This document shows, in pieces, positions 1-8,850 of a stretch of DNA of 64,000 nt. The notes beneath the pieces are model-generated. The model was not told the origin of the DNA. It worked only from the letters and a program-made list of their open reading frames with translations, and did not search any database. Numbering within the stretch: the first letter of the stretch is position 1; each line of letters begins with the position of its first letter. Made by a program: the position numbers and the translations under genes. The DNA is from Methylorubrum aminovorans (lineage in GTDB: Bacteria; Pseudomonadota; Alphaproteobacteria; Rhizobiales; Beijerinckiaceae): NCBI RefSeq assembly GCF_022179725.1, contig NZ_BPRC01000008.1:124001-188000 (forward strand), read 5' to 3'.

Positions 1-31
1 CGCTCACGGGATCTCAGCCTCTAGACGGACG

Positions 32-96
32 AAGGCGGCCCCGCTTCCGCGAAGCCGCCTTGCCTGACGATCGTGCGAGCGGCCCGCGGGCCGCTC
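32..96. terminator. stem-loops downstream of the Old Yellow Enzyme gene
   Basis: Two inverted repeats lie just past the stop of the minus-strand reductase gene: an 8-bp stem (32-39 with 54-61, AAGGCGGC/GCCGCCTT) and a perfect 20-bp palindrome at 77-96 (two GAGCGGCCCG half-sites). Neither is followed by a T-run on the minus strand, so termination is inferred from position and stability only. Confidence 0.4.
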
Positions 97-101
97 TCGG
101 T

Positions 102-1190
102 TCACGCCGCCTTCTGCGACGCGGTCGGATAATCGACGTAGCCTTCCGGTCCCTGGCTGTACCAGGTCTTCATGTCGTCCTTGGCGAACGGCAGGCCCTT
201 GGCGATGCGCTGGACCAGATCGGGATTGGCGATGTAGGGCCGGCCGAAGGCGATGGCGTCGGCCTCACCCGAGGCGACCGCCGCCTTGGCGCGCTCGGCG
301 TCGTAGTCGCAGTTGAGGATGACCGGACCGCCGAAGCGCTCCTTGATCACGGGCGCCACCGGCGGCACCGTCGCTTTGCCGAAGGTGCCGTCCGGACCTG
401 GCTCGCGCATCTCGATGAAGGCGAGGCCGACGCGCTCCATCATCTCGGCGGCGAGACCGAAGACCTCGTGCGGGTTGGAATCATCGACGCCCTGGATCGG
501 GCCGTTGGGGGAGAAGCGGATGCCGGTGCGGTCCGCACCGACCACGCCGGCCACCGCCTGCGCCACCTTGGTCACCAGCCGCACCCGGTTCTCGGGCGAA
601 CCCCCGTAGCGGTCGCTCCGCTTGTTGCTGCCGTCGCGGATGAACTCGTCGAGCAGGTAGCCGTTCGCCGCGTGGATCTGCACGCCGTCGAAGCCCGCCG
701 CCACGGCGTTCCTCGCCGCGCGCTCGTAATCGGCGATGAGGCGCGGGATCTCGTCCTCGCGCAGGGCACGAGCCTGGCTGTAGGGCTTCTTGCCCGAATA
801 GGTATGCGCCTCGTCCGGCGCGGTAGCGACCGAGGGAGCGACCGGCGGCTCGCCGCCGAGGAAGTCGGAATGGACGAGGTAGCCCATGTGCCAGAGCTGG
901 CAGACGATGCGCCCACCCGCGTCATGCACCGCCTTCACCACCGGCTTCCACGCCTCGGTCTGCTCGTCGGACCAGATGCCCGGCGCATAGGGCCAGCCGA
1001 GCCCTTCCTGGCTGATGCCGGTGGCCTCGGAGATGATGAGGCCGGCATCGGCACGCTGGGCGTAGTACTCGGCCATGAGCGGCGTCGGTACGTGGGTCCG
1101 CGTCCCGCGGGCACGGGTCAGCGGGGCCATGAGGATGCGGTTCGGCAGCTTCAATGCGCCGAGCGTAATCGGATCGAACAATGAGGGCAT
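102..1190 (-). CDS. nemA: alkene reductase, Old Yellow Enzyme family (NemA-like)
   Basis: FMN-dependent NAD(P)H ene-reductase that reduces activated C=C bonds of electrophiles such as N-ethylmaleimide, enones and nitro compounds. The protein has 362 residues, the usual length for the family, and is a single TIM barrel. Visible landmarks are the N-terminal LFDPITLGALKLPNR, the FMN-contacting MAPLTRARG, the substrate-binding His/Asn pair in IHAANGYLLDEF near residue 175, and the C-terminal phosphate-binding FGRPYIANP. No signal peptide, so cytosolic. It stands alone on the minus strand and is not obviously linked to the genes upstream. The native substrate cannot be told from sequence; nemA is the closest family name, not a proven ortholog. 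Confidence 0.9.
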   Translation of the reverse strand: MPSLFDPITLGALKLPNRILMAPLTRARGTRTHVPTPLMAEYYAQRADAGLIISEATGISQEGLGWPYAPGIWSDEQTEAWKPVVKAVHDAGGRIVCQLWHMGYLVHSDFLGGEPPVAPSVATAPDEAHTYSGKKPYSQARALREDEIPRLIADYERAARNAVAAGFDGVQIHAANGYLLDEFIRDGSNKRSDRYGGSPENRVRLVTKVAQAVAGVVGADRTGIRFSPNGPIQGVDDSNPHEVFGLAAEMMERVGLAFIEMREPGPDGTFGKATVPPVAPVIKERFGGPVILNCDYDAERAKAAVASGEADAIAFGRPYIANPDLVQRIAKGLPFAKDDMKTWYSQGPEGYVDYPTASQKAA

Positions 1191-1345
1191 TCGAGACTCT
1201 ATCTGGAGGGGGCGGCTCTCGGCAGCGCTGTGGTGTCAGCGCGAGGGCGGCCTTCGGATGGCCTCAACCTTGTATTCGTCCCGCCGGTTCGCCAGTGCGC
1301 TGGCGCACCTGCGCCGCGGCGCACAAATCGGCGTGAACCGAGCGG

Positions 1346-1858
1346 CTAACCTTCCGTCAGCGCGATCTCGTAGCACCACGCCTCCATGCCATCCTCGTAA
1401 TAGTCCGCCTTCGTCCCGGTGCGCGCATAGCCGCCCCGCTCGTAGAGCCGGATGCCGCTGCCGTTATCGGCCCGCACCTCCAAGCGCAGCCGCTGGCAGC
1501 CGTGGGCTCGAGCATCGAGTTCGGCCGCCTGCAGCAGGCGGCGTCCGAGCCCGAGGCCGATGCGGGCGGGCGCGACGGCGAGCGAGGAGAGCCGGGCGAC
1601 GCGGCTCGTACGCCGCCGCTCGATGGTGGCGGCGCCGACGAGGATCTCGGCCTCGCCGCCCTCCCCCGGCTCGCGCACGACCGCGACGAGGAGGGTCATG
1701 CTGGGCGAGCGGATGGCATGGCGGATCGCCCGCCGCTCGGCCCGATCCGTGGTGAAGGCGGCGTGTTCGAGCGCGATCAGCGCGTCGAGGTCGGCGAGGC
1801 GCGCGGGCCGGATCTCCACGGGAAGCCGCGCGGCGCTACGCTCGCGGCGCGTACTCAC
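1346..1858 (-). CDS. GNAT family N-acetyltransferase
   Basis: Acetyl-CoA-dependent acetyltransferase of 170 residues. The acetyl-CoA pyrophosphate loop reads LAVAPARIGLGLGRRLL, the classic R/Q-x-x-G-x-G/A pattern, and the C-terminal RLYERGGYARTG matches motif B of RimI-like enzymes. I choose the GTG at 1858 because it overlaps the opgD stop in a GTGA arrangement (4-nt overlap), the usual sign of translational coupling; a start at 1882 would overlap opgD by 28 nt. The substrate is unknown. Its coupling to opgD does not by itself imply a role in glucan modification. Confidence 0.75.
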   Translation of the reverse strand: MSTRRERSAARLPVEIRPARLADLDALIALEHAAFTTDRAERRAIRHAIRSPSMTLLVAVVREPGEGGEAEILVGAATIERRRTSRVARLSSLAVAPARIGLGLGRRLLQAAELDARAHGCQRLRLEVRADNGSGIRLYERGGYARTGTKADYYEDGMEAWCYEIALTEG

Positions 1859-3432
1859 GCCGCGCTCCAGGGAAAGGACCACGTCTCGGTCAGCGCCTGA
1901 TCGCCTTTTCTCAAGTAAGCCCGCAATTCGGTGGTGCTCGGCCCGTCGAGCCGCACGTCGAGGGCGACGCGATAGCCGCCGATATGGGGGTTGGGCACGA
2001 TCGAGGTCGCGGTGATGCGGCCCTGACTCGCGCTGGCGACGATCTCGGGCGGCGATGCCTCGTCCAGGCCCTTACCCAGGTCCCCGCCGCCGAAATCGAT
2101 CAGGAAGCGCCGGCTGCGCAGGGCGGCCGGATCCCCGGCCTTGCGCGCGGCGCCGCTCGCGGCGGGTTCGGCGATGAAGGTGTTCAGCACCTTGCCGTTC
2201 GGGTGAAGATCCTCGCCCGTATGCGCGCGGATCGTATAGGCGAGCCGCACCGGCCGGCCGGCGGGATAGGGCTGCTTCGGGCGCCAGAAGGCGACGATAT
2301 TATCGGCCGTCTCGTTGTCGGTCGGCAGTTCCATCAGCACGACGCTGCCCTCACCCCAGGCGCCTTCCGGCTCGACGAAGTAGCCGGGCCGCCGCTCGTA
2401 GCCGGCTTCCAGATCCTGGTAGTTGGCAAAATGCCGGTCGCGCTGCATCAGCCCGAACCCCTTCGGGTCGCGGTCGAGGAAGGTCGAGATCCGCCGATTC
2501 TGCGGATTGTCGAGCGGCCGCCACAGCCACTCGCCGGAACCGGTGGCGATCTGGAGCCCGTCGGAATCGTGCAGCTCCGGGCGGTAATCGTCGCTGTGGC
2601 CGCGATCGGTCTCGCCGATGAAGTACATCGATGTCAGCGGCGCGAGACCGATCGATCCCAGATCCTGCCGCGGGTAGAGCACGGCGCTCACCCGCGTCGT
2701 CGTGTTCCGTCCCGGCTCGACCGTGAAGCGGTAGGCGCCGGCGACCGAGGGGCTGTCGAGCAGGGCGTGGATCGTCAGAGCCCGGGCACCCGCAGTCGGC
2801 ACCTCGATGAAGAAGGCGCGGAAGAACGGAAACTCCTCCTTGTCGCCCTCCGTGCCGATCGCCATGCCGCGGGCGGAGAGGCCGTAGAGCTGGTCCTGAC
2901 CGAGGAAGCGGAAGTAGCTGGCGCCGACGAAGACGATGAGTTCGTCGAGGCGGTCGGGCCGGTTGAGCGGCGCGTGGATGCGGATGCCGGCGAAGTTCAG
3001 GTCACGCGGCAGCGTCCCCTCGATCCGTGTGCGGCCGAAATCGAACAGGGCCGGATCGTAGGCGATCGGCGTGCTGATCCCGTCGCGCACGAGACTCACC
3101 GCGACGGGCCGTGGATACAGGAAGCCGCGGTGGAAGAGCTGGAGCCGGAACGGCCCGCCGGCCTCACCGAGAAAGGCACGCTCCTTCCGGAAGCGGATGT
3201 CGCGATAGGCATCGTAATCGAGACCCGCCAGCGGCGCCGGAAGCGGTGGGAAGCTCCCATCGAAGGGCTGTGCGGCGAGCGCCTGCGCCCAACGCTCGAC
3301 CACGCCGGGCTCGAATGGAAGGCTCTTGCCTTCGTCTTGCGCGAGAGCTGCGGCCGGCAGGGAGGCGGCGAGACCGAGAGCGGCCAGCCCCGACATCACG
3401 ACCCGGCGGGACGGTGCGTCCATCGGTGTCAT
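1855..3432 (-). CDS. opgD: periplasmic glucan biosynthesis protein, OpgD/MdoG family
   Basis: Periplasmic protein for osmoregulated periplasmic glucan synthesis, about 525 residues from the start at 3432. A twin-arginine leader, SRRVVMSGLAALGLAASLP ending AAALA-QD, precedes the mature domain; Tat export is a feature of OpgD, whereas OpgG uses Sec. Family motifs include YDAYRDIRFR, FDFGRTRIEG, YFRFLGQDQLYGLSARG and FPFFRAFFIE. Possible starts are 3501, 3480, 3432 and 3423; the last two place the twin Arg close to the N-terminus. No glucosyltransferase gene opgH lies beside it in the window. It is coupled to the acetyltransferase downstream. OpgG remains the alternative name. Confidence 0.85.
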   Translation of the reverse strand: MTPMDAPSRRVVMSGLAALGLAASLPAAALAQDEGKSLPFEPGVVERWAQALAAQPFDGSFPPLPAPLAGLDYDAYRDIRFRKERAFLGEAGGPFRLQLFHRGFLYPRPVAVSLVRDGISTPIAYDPALFDFGRTRIEGTLPRDLNFAGIRIHAPLNRPDRLDELIVFVGASYFRFLGQDQLYGLSARGMAIGTEGDKEEFPFFRAFFIEVPTAGARALTIHALLDSPSVAGAYRFTVEPGRNTTTRVSAVLYPRQDLGSIGLAPLTSMYFIGETDRGHSDDYRPELHDSDGLQIATGSGEWLWRPLDNPQNRRISTFLDRDPKGFGLMQRDRHFANYQDLEAGYERRPGYFVEPEGAWGEGSVVLMELPTDNETADNIVAFWRPKQPYPAGRPVRLAYTIRAHTGEDLHPNGKVLNTFIAEPAASGAARKAGDPAALRSRRFLIDFGGGDLGKGLDEASPPEIVASASQGRITATSIVPNPHIGGYRVALDVRLDGPSTTELRAYLRKGDQALTETWSFPWSAA

Positions 3433-4154
3433 CTCGTCGGCCTGGTCTTTGGCGAAGCGGGTGCCTTTGGCGCAGATCATGACCCCATCCCGAAATGCCA
3501 CGGTTCAATGGCTGCTTCGGTCGGGCTTGGAAAGGGGTCGTCCGAGCCGGCGCGACGGGTCGGTGCGTCTTCCGCGCCACAATCCTCGACTCCGCCCGTC
3601 GATCCCCGAAATCCAGAGCGAAGAGTGCCTTTTTCCCTTGTGGTCGGGGACGCTCGGCCGTATATCGCCCCTGCCCAATTTCGCACGTGCCTGTGGCCGC
3701 GTGCCGGTTGGTGGGCATCCGGTCAACTGCCGGACAGCCGCCAGGGGTCTTAAAGGATCGATGGTCGTAAAGGGTGGATCCCTACGGCCGGCATCCGGGT
3801 GGCGACACCAGACCCTAACAACAACCGGCAGCCGGAGGCGAAACCGGCGAACCCCGCTCTCCACGGGGGACGCAGCTTAAAGCAACGACGAACGGGCTTT
3901 TTTGGTCTCGCCGGCTCCTCCAAAGGCCGGCACCGAAGAGGCTTGTTTATCCTTGCCCGGCGTGCGGTTGGGGTTCCCCCATCCAATCCACGGCAGCTTC
4001 CGGGGTGCTCTCGCGCCCGCTGACCGGTTCGCGTCTCCACAGCGCGAAGCGGAAGCGACGCATCGCCCCTGACGCCGACGGCTCGTTCTCGGGCCGTCAC
4101 GATTCGATCTCGCGCCCGAGCGATGGCGCCTCGAACCTGTGGTGGGGACGACCA
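3433..4154 (+). promoter_or_regulatory. long leader upstream of ornithine decarboxylase (candidate speF-type leader)
   Basis: About 720 nt with no convincing gene separate divergent opgD and the decarboxylase. The half nearest the decarboxylase contains two clean hairpins: 3852-3856 with 3864-3868 (CCCCG/CGGGG) and 3910-3915 with 3926-3931 (GCCGGC on both arms). A T6 tract at 3898-3903 lies between them. Alphaproteobacterial ornithine decarboxylase genes are known to carry a structured speF leader RNA. Position and structure are compatible, but I cannot match the consensus by eye, so this is inference only. Nothing recognisable is seen in 3433-3840. Confidence 0.35.
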
Positions 4155-5321
4155 ATGACCGATCGCATCCGCGATTACCTGCGCGCGCGCCGTGACCTCG
4201 GCCGGGACGAGGGTCCGGTGATGGTGCTCGACCTCGATGTCGTGCGCGAGAACTATACCGCCTTTGCCCGCGCGCTTCCCGACACCCGCGTGTTCTACGC
4301 CGTGAAGGCGAACCCGGCGGCGGAAGTGCTGCGCCTGCTCGCCGAGATGGGCTCCTGCTTCGATACGGCCTCCGTGGCCGAGATCGAGATGGCGCTTTCC
4401 GCCGGCGCCACCGCCGACCGCGTCTCCTTCGGCAACACCATCAAGAAGGAGCGCGACGTAGTGCGCGCGCTCAAGCTCGGCATCCGTCTCTTCGCCGTCG
4501 ATTGCCAGGCTGAAGTCGAGAAGATCTTCCGCGCCGCCGGTGAGGCCGGTGTCGAGACGGGTGACGTGCAGGTCTTCTGCCGCATCCTCTGCGACGGTGC
4601 CGGCGCCGACTGGCCGCTCTCGCGCAAGTTCGGCTGCGAACCGGAGATGGCGGTGAACGTGCTGGAGCACGCCCACCGGCACGGCCTGCACGCCTACGGC
4701 GTCTCGTTCCATGTCGGCTCGCAGCAGGCCAACACCGAGGCTTGGGACGGGGCGCTCGCCTCGGCGTCCGAGATCTTTCGCGAATGCGCTCTGCGCGGCA
4801 TCGGCCTGTCGATGGTCAATCTCGGCGGCGGCTTCCCGACCAAGTACCTCAAGCAGGTGCCGGGCGTGGAAACCTACGGCGACGCGATCTTCCGTGCGCT
4901 CACCAAGCATTTCGGCAACCGCATCCCGGAGACGATCATCGAGCCGGGCCGCGGCATGGTCGGCAATGCCGGCATGATCGAGGCCGAGGTCGTGCTCGTC
5001 TCCAAGAAGTCGGAGGCCGAGGACGAGGTGCGCTGGGTCTATCTCGACATCGGAAAGTTCGGCGGTCTCGCCGAGACCATGGACGAGTCGATCCGCTACG
5101 CGATCAAGACCGACCACGACGAGGACCGCATGGCGCCGTGCGTCGTCGCCGGCCCGACCTGCGACTCGGTCGACGTGCTCTACGAGAAGAACCACTACCC
5201 GCTGCCGGTCTCCCTCTCGATCGGCGACAAGGTGTGGATCGAGGGCGCGGGCGCCTACACCACGACCTATGCCGCGGTCGCCTTCAACGGCTTCCCGCCG
5301 CTCGAGCAGATCGTGATCTGA
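4155..5321 (+). CDS. odc: ornithine decarboxylase, type III PLP (alanine racemase-like fold)
   Basis: Decarboxylates L-ornithine to putrescine with pyridoxal phosphate; 388 residues, typical of short alphaproteobacterial enzymes. Landmarks in order are the PLP-lysine motif FYAVKANP near residue 52, SFHVGSQ, the glycine loop LGGGFPTKY, the phosphate-binding EPGRGMVG, and the substrate-specificity loop GPTCDSVDVL whose Cys-Asp pair belongs to the active site. The start is the ATG at 4155, preceded by GGGGA at 4144-4148; the frame stays open upstream to 4005 but that part looks non-coding. Its product is the substrate of homospermidine synthase 1.4 kb downstream. A lysine/ornithine dual enzyme is possible. 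Confidence 0.88.
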   Translation: MTDRIRDYLRARRDLGRDEGPVMVLDLDVVRENYTAFARALPDTRVFYAVKANPAAEVLRLLAEMGSCFDTASVAEIEMALSAGATADRVSFGNTIKKERDVVRALKLGIRLFAVDCQAEVEKIFRAAGEAGVETGDVQVFCRILCDGAGADWPLSRKFGCEPEMAVNVLEHAHRHGLHAYGVSFHVGSQQANTEAWDGALASASEIFRECALRGIGLSMVNLGGGFPTKYLKQVPGVETYGDAIFRALTKHFGNRIPETIIEPGRGMVGNAGMIEAEVVLVSKKSEAEDEVRWVYLDIGKFGGLAETMDESIRYAIKTDHDEDRMAPCVVAGPTCDSVDVLYEKNHYPLPVSLSIGDKVWIEGAGAYTTTYAAVAFNGFPPLEQIVI

Positions 5322-5341
5322 TCACGACCTAATCCCTGGAT

Positions 5342-5361
5342 GGCCTCGCTTCGGCGAGGCC
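5342..5361 (+). terminator. stem-loop downstream of ornithine decarboxylase
   Basis: Perfect 8-bp stem GGCCTCGC/GCGAGGCC closed by a TTCG tetraloop, 20 nt past the stop codon. There is no U-tract, so it may be a Rho-dependent end or an mRNA-stabilising hairpin rather than a strict intrinsic terminator. Confidence 0.55.
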
Positions 5362-5511
5362 GACGCCGGTCAGGCTTCGTTCACGCCTTTTCCGTCAGAA
5401 CAGCCGCGCGCCCCATGGGGCGCGCTCTCGACGTGTCCCGGACGGCCTGCCCTTACGGCAGGTGCGAGGGCTGTTTCTTCCCGCTTGTCAGCGACCTGGG
5501 AGGGTACGGCC

Positions 5512-6069
5512 GTGATCCAGATCCGCGATGAGATCGCCTCCGACGTCGCAGCGCGCGAGCACCTGCTCGACGCCTGCTTCGGCTCGAGCCGCTTCCTGAA
5601 GACCTCCCAGCGCCTGCGCGAGGGGCGCCTGCCCGCGCGCGGTCTCGCTCTCTCGGCCGTGCAGGGCGAGAAGCTCGTCGGCACCGTGCGGCTGTGGGAT
5701 GTCGAGACCGACTGCGGCCGTCCGGCCTTGCTGCTCGGCCCGCTCGCAGTCGATCCGGCGCTTCAGGGCGCCGGCCTCGGCGGTTCGCTGATGCGCGAAG
5801 TCCTCGCCAGGGCGACCGAGTGCGGGCACGGGGCCGTGCTGCTCGTGGGCGATGCGCGCTATTACGCCCGCTTCGGCTTCACGCAGGCGAAGGCCGACGC
5901 CCTCTACATGCCCGGCCCGTTCGAGCGCGAGCGCTTCCTCGGTCTCGAACTCAAGGCCGGCGCGCTGGCAGGGGCGGAGGGTGTACTGCGGGCGGCTGGC
6001 GCCTTCGAGGTGCTGCCGGAGGTCGCGGCCGAAGCCTCCGCCTTGGCTGCGCGACGACGCGCAGCCTGA
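5512..6069 (+). CDS. GNAT family N-acetyltransferase (YhbS-like)
   Basis: Acetyl-CoA-dependent acetyltransferase of 185 residues. The core motif LLLGPLAVDPALQGAGLGGSLM carries the Q-x-x-G-x-G acetyl-CoA loop, followed by LLVGDARYYARFGFTQA, which is characteristic of the YhbS branch. GTG at 5512 is favoured because GGAGGG at 5498-5503 sits 8 nt upstream; the in-frame TTG at 5485 has no such site. It lies between ornithine decarboxylase and homospermidine synthase on the same strand, which makes polyamine acetylation worth considering, but the YhbS branch has no fixed substrate and this is only inference. Confidence 0.78.
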   Translation: MIQIRDEIASDVAAREHLLDACFGSSRFLKTSQRLREGRLPARGLALSAVQGEKLVGTVRLWDVETDCGRPALLLGPLAVDPALQGAGLGGSLMREVLARATECGHGAVLLVGDARYYARFGFTQAKADALYMPGPFERERFLGLELKAGALAGAEGVLRAAGAFEVLPEVAAEASALAARRRAA

Positions 6070-6680
6070 GTCGAGGGCGGGTTGCGGCCGGCGCTCCCCG
6101 TCATGCGACGGCGCCTGAACCGGGATCCGCTCTCTTCCGAGCAGCGGGTCTCGGCCCGCCGCATCAGGTCTCGATCCATGGTCGGCCGATGGCTGTGATG
6201 CGGATCTCCCGCCTTAGCGGTGAGAGGGCCACGCCGCCGCGGAGAAGGACAACCGGCTGGCGCTCTCATGGAAGGCACGGGCCTGACCGGCGGCCGTGCG
6301 GCTCGCGCGGACGAGAGCGGAAAGGAGGGTGATGATGCCCGGATCGCGGTCGAGCGGCTCGACTTCCGGATGGAGGGTCGGTGCAGTGAGGACGGTCAGC
6401 ATGGCTCAGATCCCTTGTGCGTGCTGTCTGCCCTTGCGGCGTCTCTCCCTTGTTGCACCGCAATATAGGTTGGCCCGTCGCATCTGGCTTCAGCCCCGTC
6501 TCGGCCTCAGCTCTGCACTGGCCTCATAGCTGACGCCTGAGACCTTCACGATTCTGCAATATTCTCGTGACCGAGCCGGTTGACCCCGGGGCCTCGAGCC
6601 GTCATCCGCTCGTCATTTCCAAGCATCAAAGCACGCCGCTCGCGTTTCGAGCGCAAGCCCTGAGAAGGAGTGTCCGCGCC
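6070..6680. other. intergenic stretch upstream of homospermidine synthase
   Basis: About 610 nt between the acetyltransferase and homospermidine synthase. Apart from a possible short minus-strand gene (6214-6402) I see no feature I can name. The absence of a clear terminator leaves open read-through from the decarboxylase transcript. Confidence 0.4.
6214..6402 (-). CDS. possible small protein, 62 residues
   Basis: Short open frame beginning MLTVLTAPTLHPEVEPL and ending in a basic tail. An AAGGGA purine stretch lies upstream of the ATG. The composition (hydrophobic middle ITLLSALVRAS, Ser/Ala-rich end) is plausible for a small soluble protein, but nothing is recognised and an overlapping plus-strand frame exists. 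It is listed because the surrounding 600 nt are otherwise empty. Confidence 0.3.
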   Translation of the reverse strand: MLTVLTAPTLHPEVEPLDRDPGIITLLSALVRASRTAAGQARAFHESASRLSFSAAAWPSHR

Positions 6681-8129
6681 ATGTCCGATGGTCCGCAGAA
6701 GGATTGGCCTGTCCACGGCCGCATCACCGGCCCGATCGTGATGATCGGCTTCGGTTCGATCGGGCGGGGAACCCTGCCGCTGATCGAGCGGCATTTCGAG
6801 TACGACAAGAGCCGCTTCACGGTCATCGATCCGGTCGATACCCATAAGGATCTGGCCGACAAGCACGGCATGCGTTTCGAGAAGGTCGCGCTGACCAAGG
6901 AGAATTATCGCGACGTCCTCACCCCGCTCCTCACCGAGGGCGGCGGCCAGGGCTTCTGCGTCAACCTTTCGGTCGACACCTCCTCGCGCGACATCCTCGA
7001 ACTCTGCCGCGAACTCGGCGCGCTCTACATCGACACGGTGGCCGAGCCCTGGACCGGCTTCTACTTCGACAAGGACCTGAGCCAGGCCGACCGCACCAAC
7101 TACGCGCTTCGCGAGAACATCCTCGCCGCCCGCCGCGCCGCGCCCGGCGGCCCGACGGCTGTCTCCTGCTGCGGCGCCAATCCCGGCATGGTCTCTTGGT
7201 TCGTCAAGCAGGCGCTCCTGAACATCGCTAAGGATACCGGCTCGACCACGCCCGAGCCGAAGACCCGCGAGGAATGGGCCGCGCTGATGCGCGAACTCGG
7301 CGTCAAGGGCGTCCACATCGCCGAGCGCGACACCCAGCGCGCCAAGACCCCCAAGCCCATGGGCGTTTTCGTCAACACTTGGTCGGTCGAGGGCTTCGTT
7401 TCCGAGGGCAACCAGCCGGCCGAGCTCGGCTGGGGCACGCACGAGACCTGGAAGCCGGCCAATGCCGAGGAGCAGACCAAGGGCTCGCGCTGCGCGATCT
7501 TCCTGCTTCAGCCCGGCGCCGACACCCGCGTGCGCACCTGGGTGCCGACCGCCGGTGCACAGTTCGGCTTCCTCGTGACCCATAACGAGGCGGTCTCGAT
7601 CGCCGACTACTACACGGTCCGTGAGAACGGCGAGGCGGTCTACCGTCCGACCTGCCACTACGCCTACCACCCGGCCAACGACGCCGTGCTCTCGCTGCAC
7701 GAGATGTGGGGCAATGCCGGCAAGGTGCAGGAGCACCAGCACATCCTCGACGAGGACGAGATCGTCGACGGCATCGACGAACTCGGCGTGCTCGTCTACG
7801 GCCACAAGAAGAACGCCTACTGGTACGGCTCGCAGCTCTCGATCGAGGAGACCCGCCGCGTCGCCCCCTACCAGAACGCCACCGGGCTTCAGGTGACCTC
7901 GGCCGTGCTCGCCGGCATGGTCTGGGCGCTGGAGAACCCGGAGGCCGGCATCGTCGAGGCCGACGAGATCGACTTCCGCCGCTGCCTCGAAGTGCAGACG
8001 CCGTATCTTGGGCCCGTGGTGGGCGTCTACACCGACTGGACTCCGCTCACCGACCGTCCGGGCCTGTTCCCGGAGGACATCGACCCGAGCGACCCCTGGC
8101 AGTTCCGCAACGTGCTCGTGCACGGCTGA
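6681..8129 (+). CDS. hss: homospermidine synthase
   Basis: NAD-dependent enzyme that joins two putrescine molecules (or putrescine and spermidine) into sym-homospermidine, the typical long polyamine of Rhizobiales. It has 482 residues, the usual size. The N-terminal Rossmann motif IVMIGFGSIGRGTLPLI starts near residue 16; the conserved SCCGANPGMVSWFVKQAL, FVNTWSVEGFVSEG and TCHYAYHPANDAVLSLHEM segments follow. The ATG at 6681 has AAGGAG at 6665-6670; the open frame runs back to 6567 but without a ribosome site. With the decarboxylase upstream it forms a complete ornithine to putrescine to homospermidine route. Confidence 0.93.
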   Translation: MSDGPQKDWPVHGRITGPIVMIGFGSIGRGTLPLIERHFEYDKSRFTVIDPVDTHKDLADKHGMRFEKVALTKENYRDVLTPLLTEGGGQGFCVNLSVDTSSRDILELCRELGALYIDTVAEPWTGFYFDKDLSQADRTNYALRENILAARRAAPGGPTAVSCCGANPGMVSWFVKQALLNIAKDTGSTTPEPKTREEWAALMRELGVKGVHIAERDTQRAKTPKPMGVFVNTWSVEGFVSEGNQPAELGWGTHETWKPANAEEQTKGSRCAIFLLQPGADTRVRTWVPTAGAQFGFLVTHNEAVSIADYYTVRENGEAVYRPTCHYAYHPANDAVLSLHEMWGNAGKVQEHQHILDEDEIVDGIDELGVLVYGHKKNAYWYGSQLSIEETRRVAPYQNATGLQVTSAVLAGMVWALENPEAGIVEADEIDFRRCLEVQTPYLGPVVGVYTDWTPLTDRPGLFPEDIDPSDPWQFRNVLVHG

Positions 8130-8153
8130 AGGCTTCGAGGCTGAAGGCCGTTG

Positions 8154-8183
8154 GGGCCGCCCTGTCCGGGGCGGCCCTTTTTT
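8154..8183 (+). terminator. intrinsic terminator of the homospermidine synthase gene
   Basis: Perfect 8-bp stem GGGCCGCC/GGCGGCCC (8154-8161 with 8170-8177), loop CTGTCCGG, followed directly by six T residues at 8178-8183. A textbook Rho-independent terminator closing the polyamine module. Confidence 0.92.
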
Positions 8184-8218
8184 GTTACGGTTCCGGCCTT
8201 CGAACAGGAGCCTGAGCG

Positions 8219-8779
8219 ATGGCTGTGCCAGCGCGCCGCGACACCCGCATGCGGGTCTCCGAGTACCGGGAATGGGCCGCAACCCGACCGGACGACGAGC
8301 GCTGGGAATTGATCGACGGGGTGCCGATGATGATGTCGCCGGCAAAGGGCCGGCATCAGCGCATCGTCATGAACATCGCCAAACGCCTCGACGACCTCGC
8401 CGAGCGCCGCGGCTGCGGCGCCTATCCCGGGCTCGCGATCCTGAGCGAGGCCATGGACGACTACGCACCGATTCCCGACGTGGTGGTGCAATGCGGCGCG
8501 CCGCCCGAGGACGGCTACACCAGCGATCCGCTGGTCGTCGTGGAAGTCCTCTCGCCCTCGACCCTCGTCCTCGATCGCGGCCGCAAGACCGAGTTCTACC
8601 AGACCGTCCCCTCGCTCGCCGTGCTCCTGCTCGTGCATCAGGACGAGGCGCGGGTGGAGGTCTGGCGCCGCGCTCCGGATTGGACGGTTCAGTTCGCCGG
8701 CCCCGGCGCCAGCATCGATCTACCCGAACTCGGCGGCGCGCTGGCGGTCGCGGAGATCTATGCGCGCCTCAGCGTCTGA
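8219..8779 (+). CDS. Uma2 family (DUF820) PD-(D/E)XK nuclease-like protein, copy 1
   Basis: Restriction-endonuclease-like fold protein of 186 residues. Family signature: the N-terminal WELIDGVPMMMSPAKGRHQ, the metal-binding PD in YAPIPDVVVQ (Asp87), and the E...K pair in VVVEVLSPST and RGRKTEFY, so all expected catalytic positions are present. Uma2 proteins are abundant in cyanobacteria and some proteobacteria; their biological role is not settled. It is followed after 71 nt by a paralogue of identical length. Start ATG at 8219, preceded by AACAGGAG at 8203-8210. Confidence 0.82.
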   Translation: MAVPARRDTRMRVSEYREWAATRPDDERWELIDGVPMMMSPAKGRHQRIVMNIAKRLDDLAERRGCGAYPGLAILSEAMDDYAPIPDVVVQCGAPPEDGYTSDPLVVVEVLSPSTLVLDRGRKTEFYQTVPSLAVLLLVHQDEARVEVWRRAPDWTVQFAGPGASIDLPELGGALAVAEIYARLSV

Positions 8780-8850
8780 CCCCGCGCCGCACGCCGCTTG
8801 CCTAGCGGAAAGGCAGTGCTAGCATCGAGGCGGTTTTCGGAGGCCCCTCG

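Noticed and set aside
6546..8345. 599-codon minus-strand frame opposite homospermidine synthase
   Set aside because: Shadow frame spanning a gene, its terminator and the next start; no recognisable domain.
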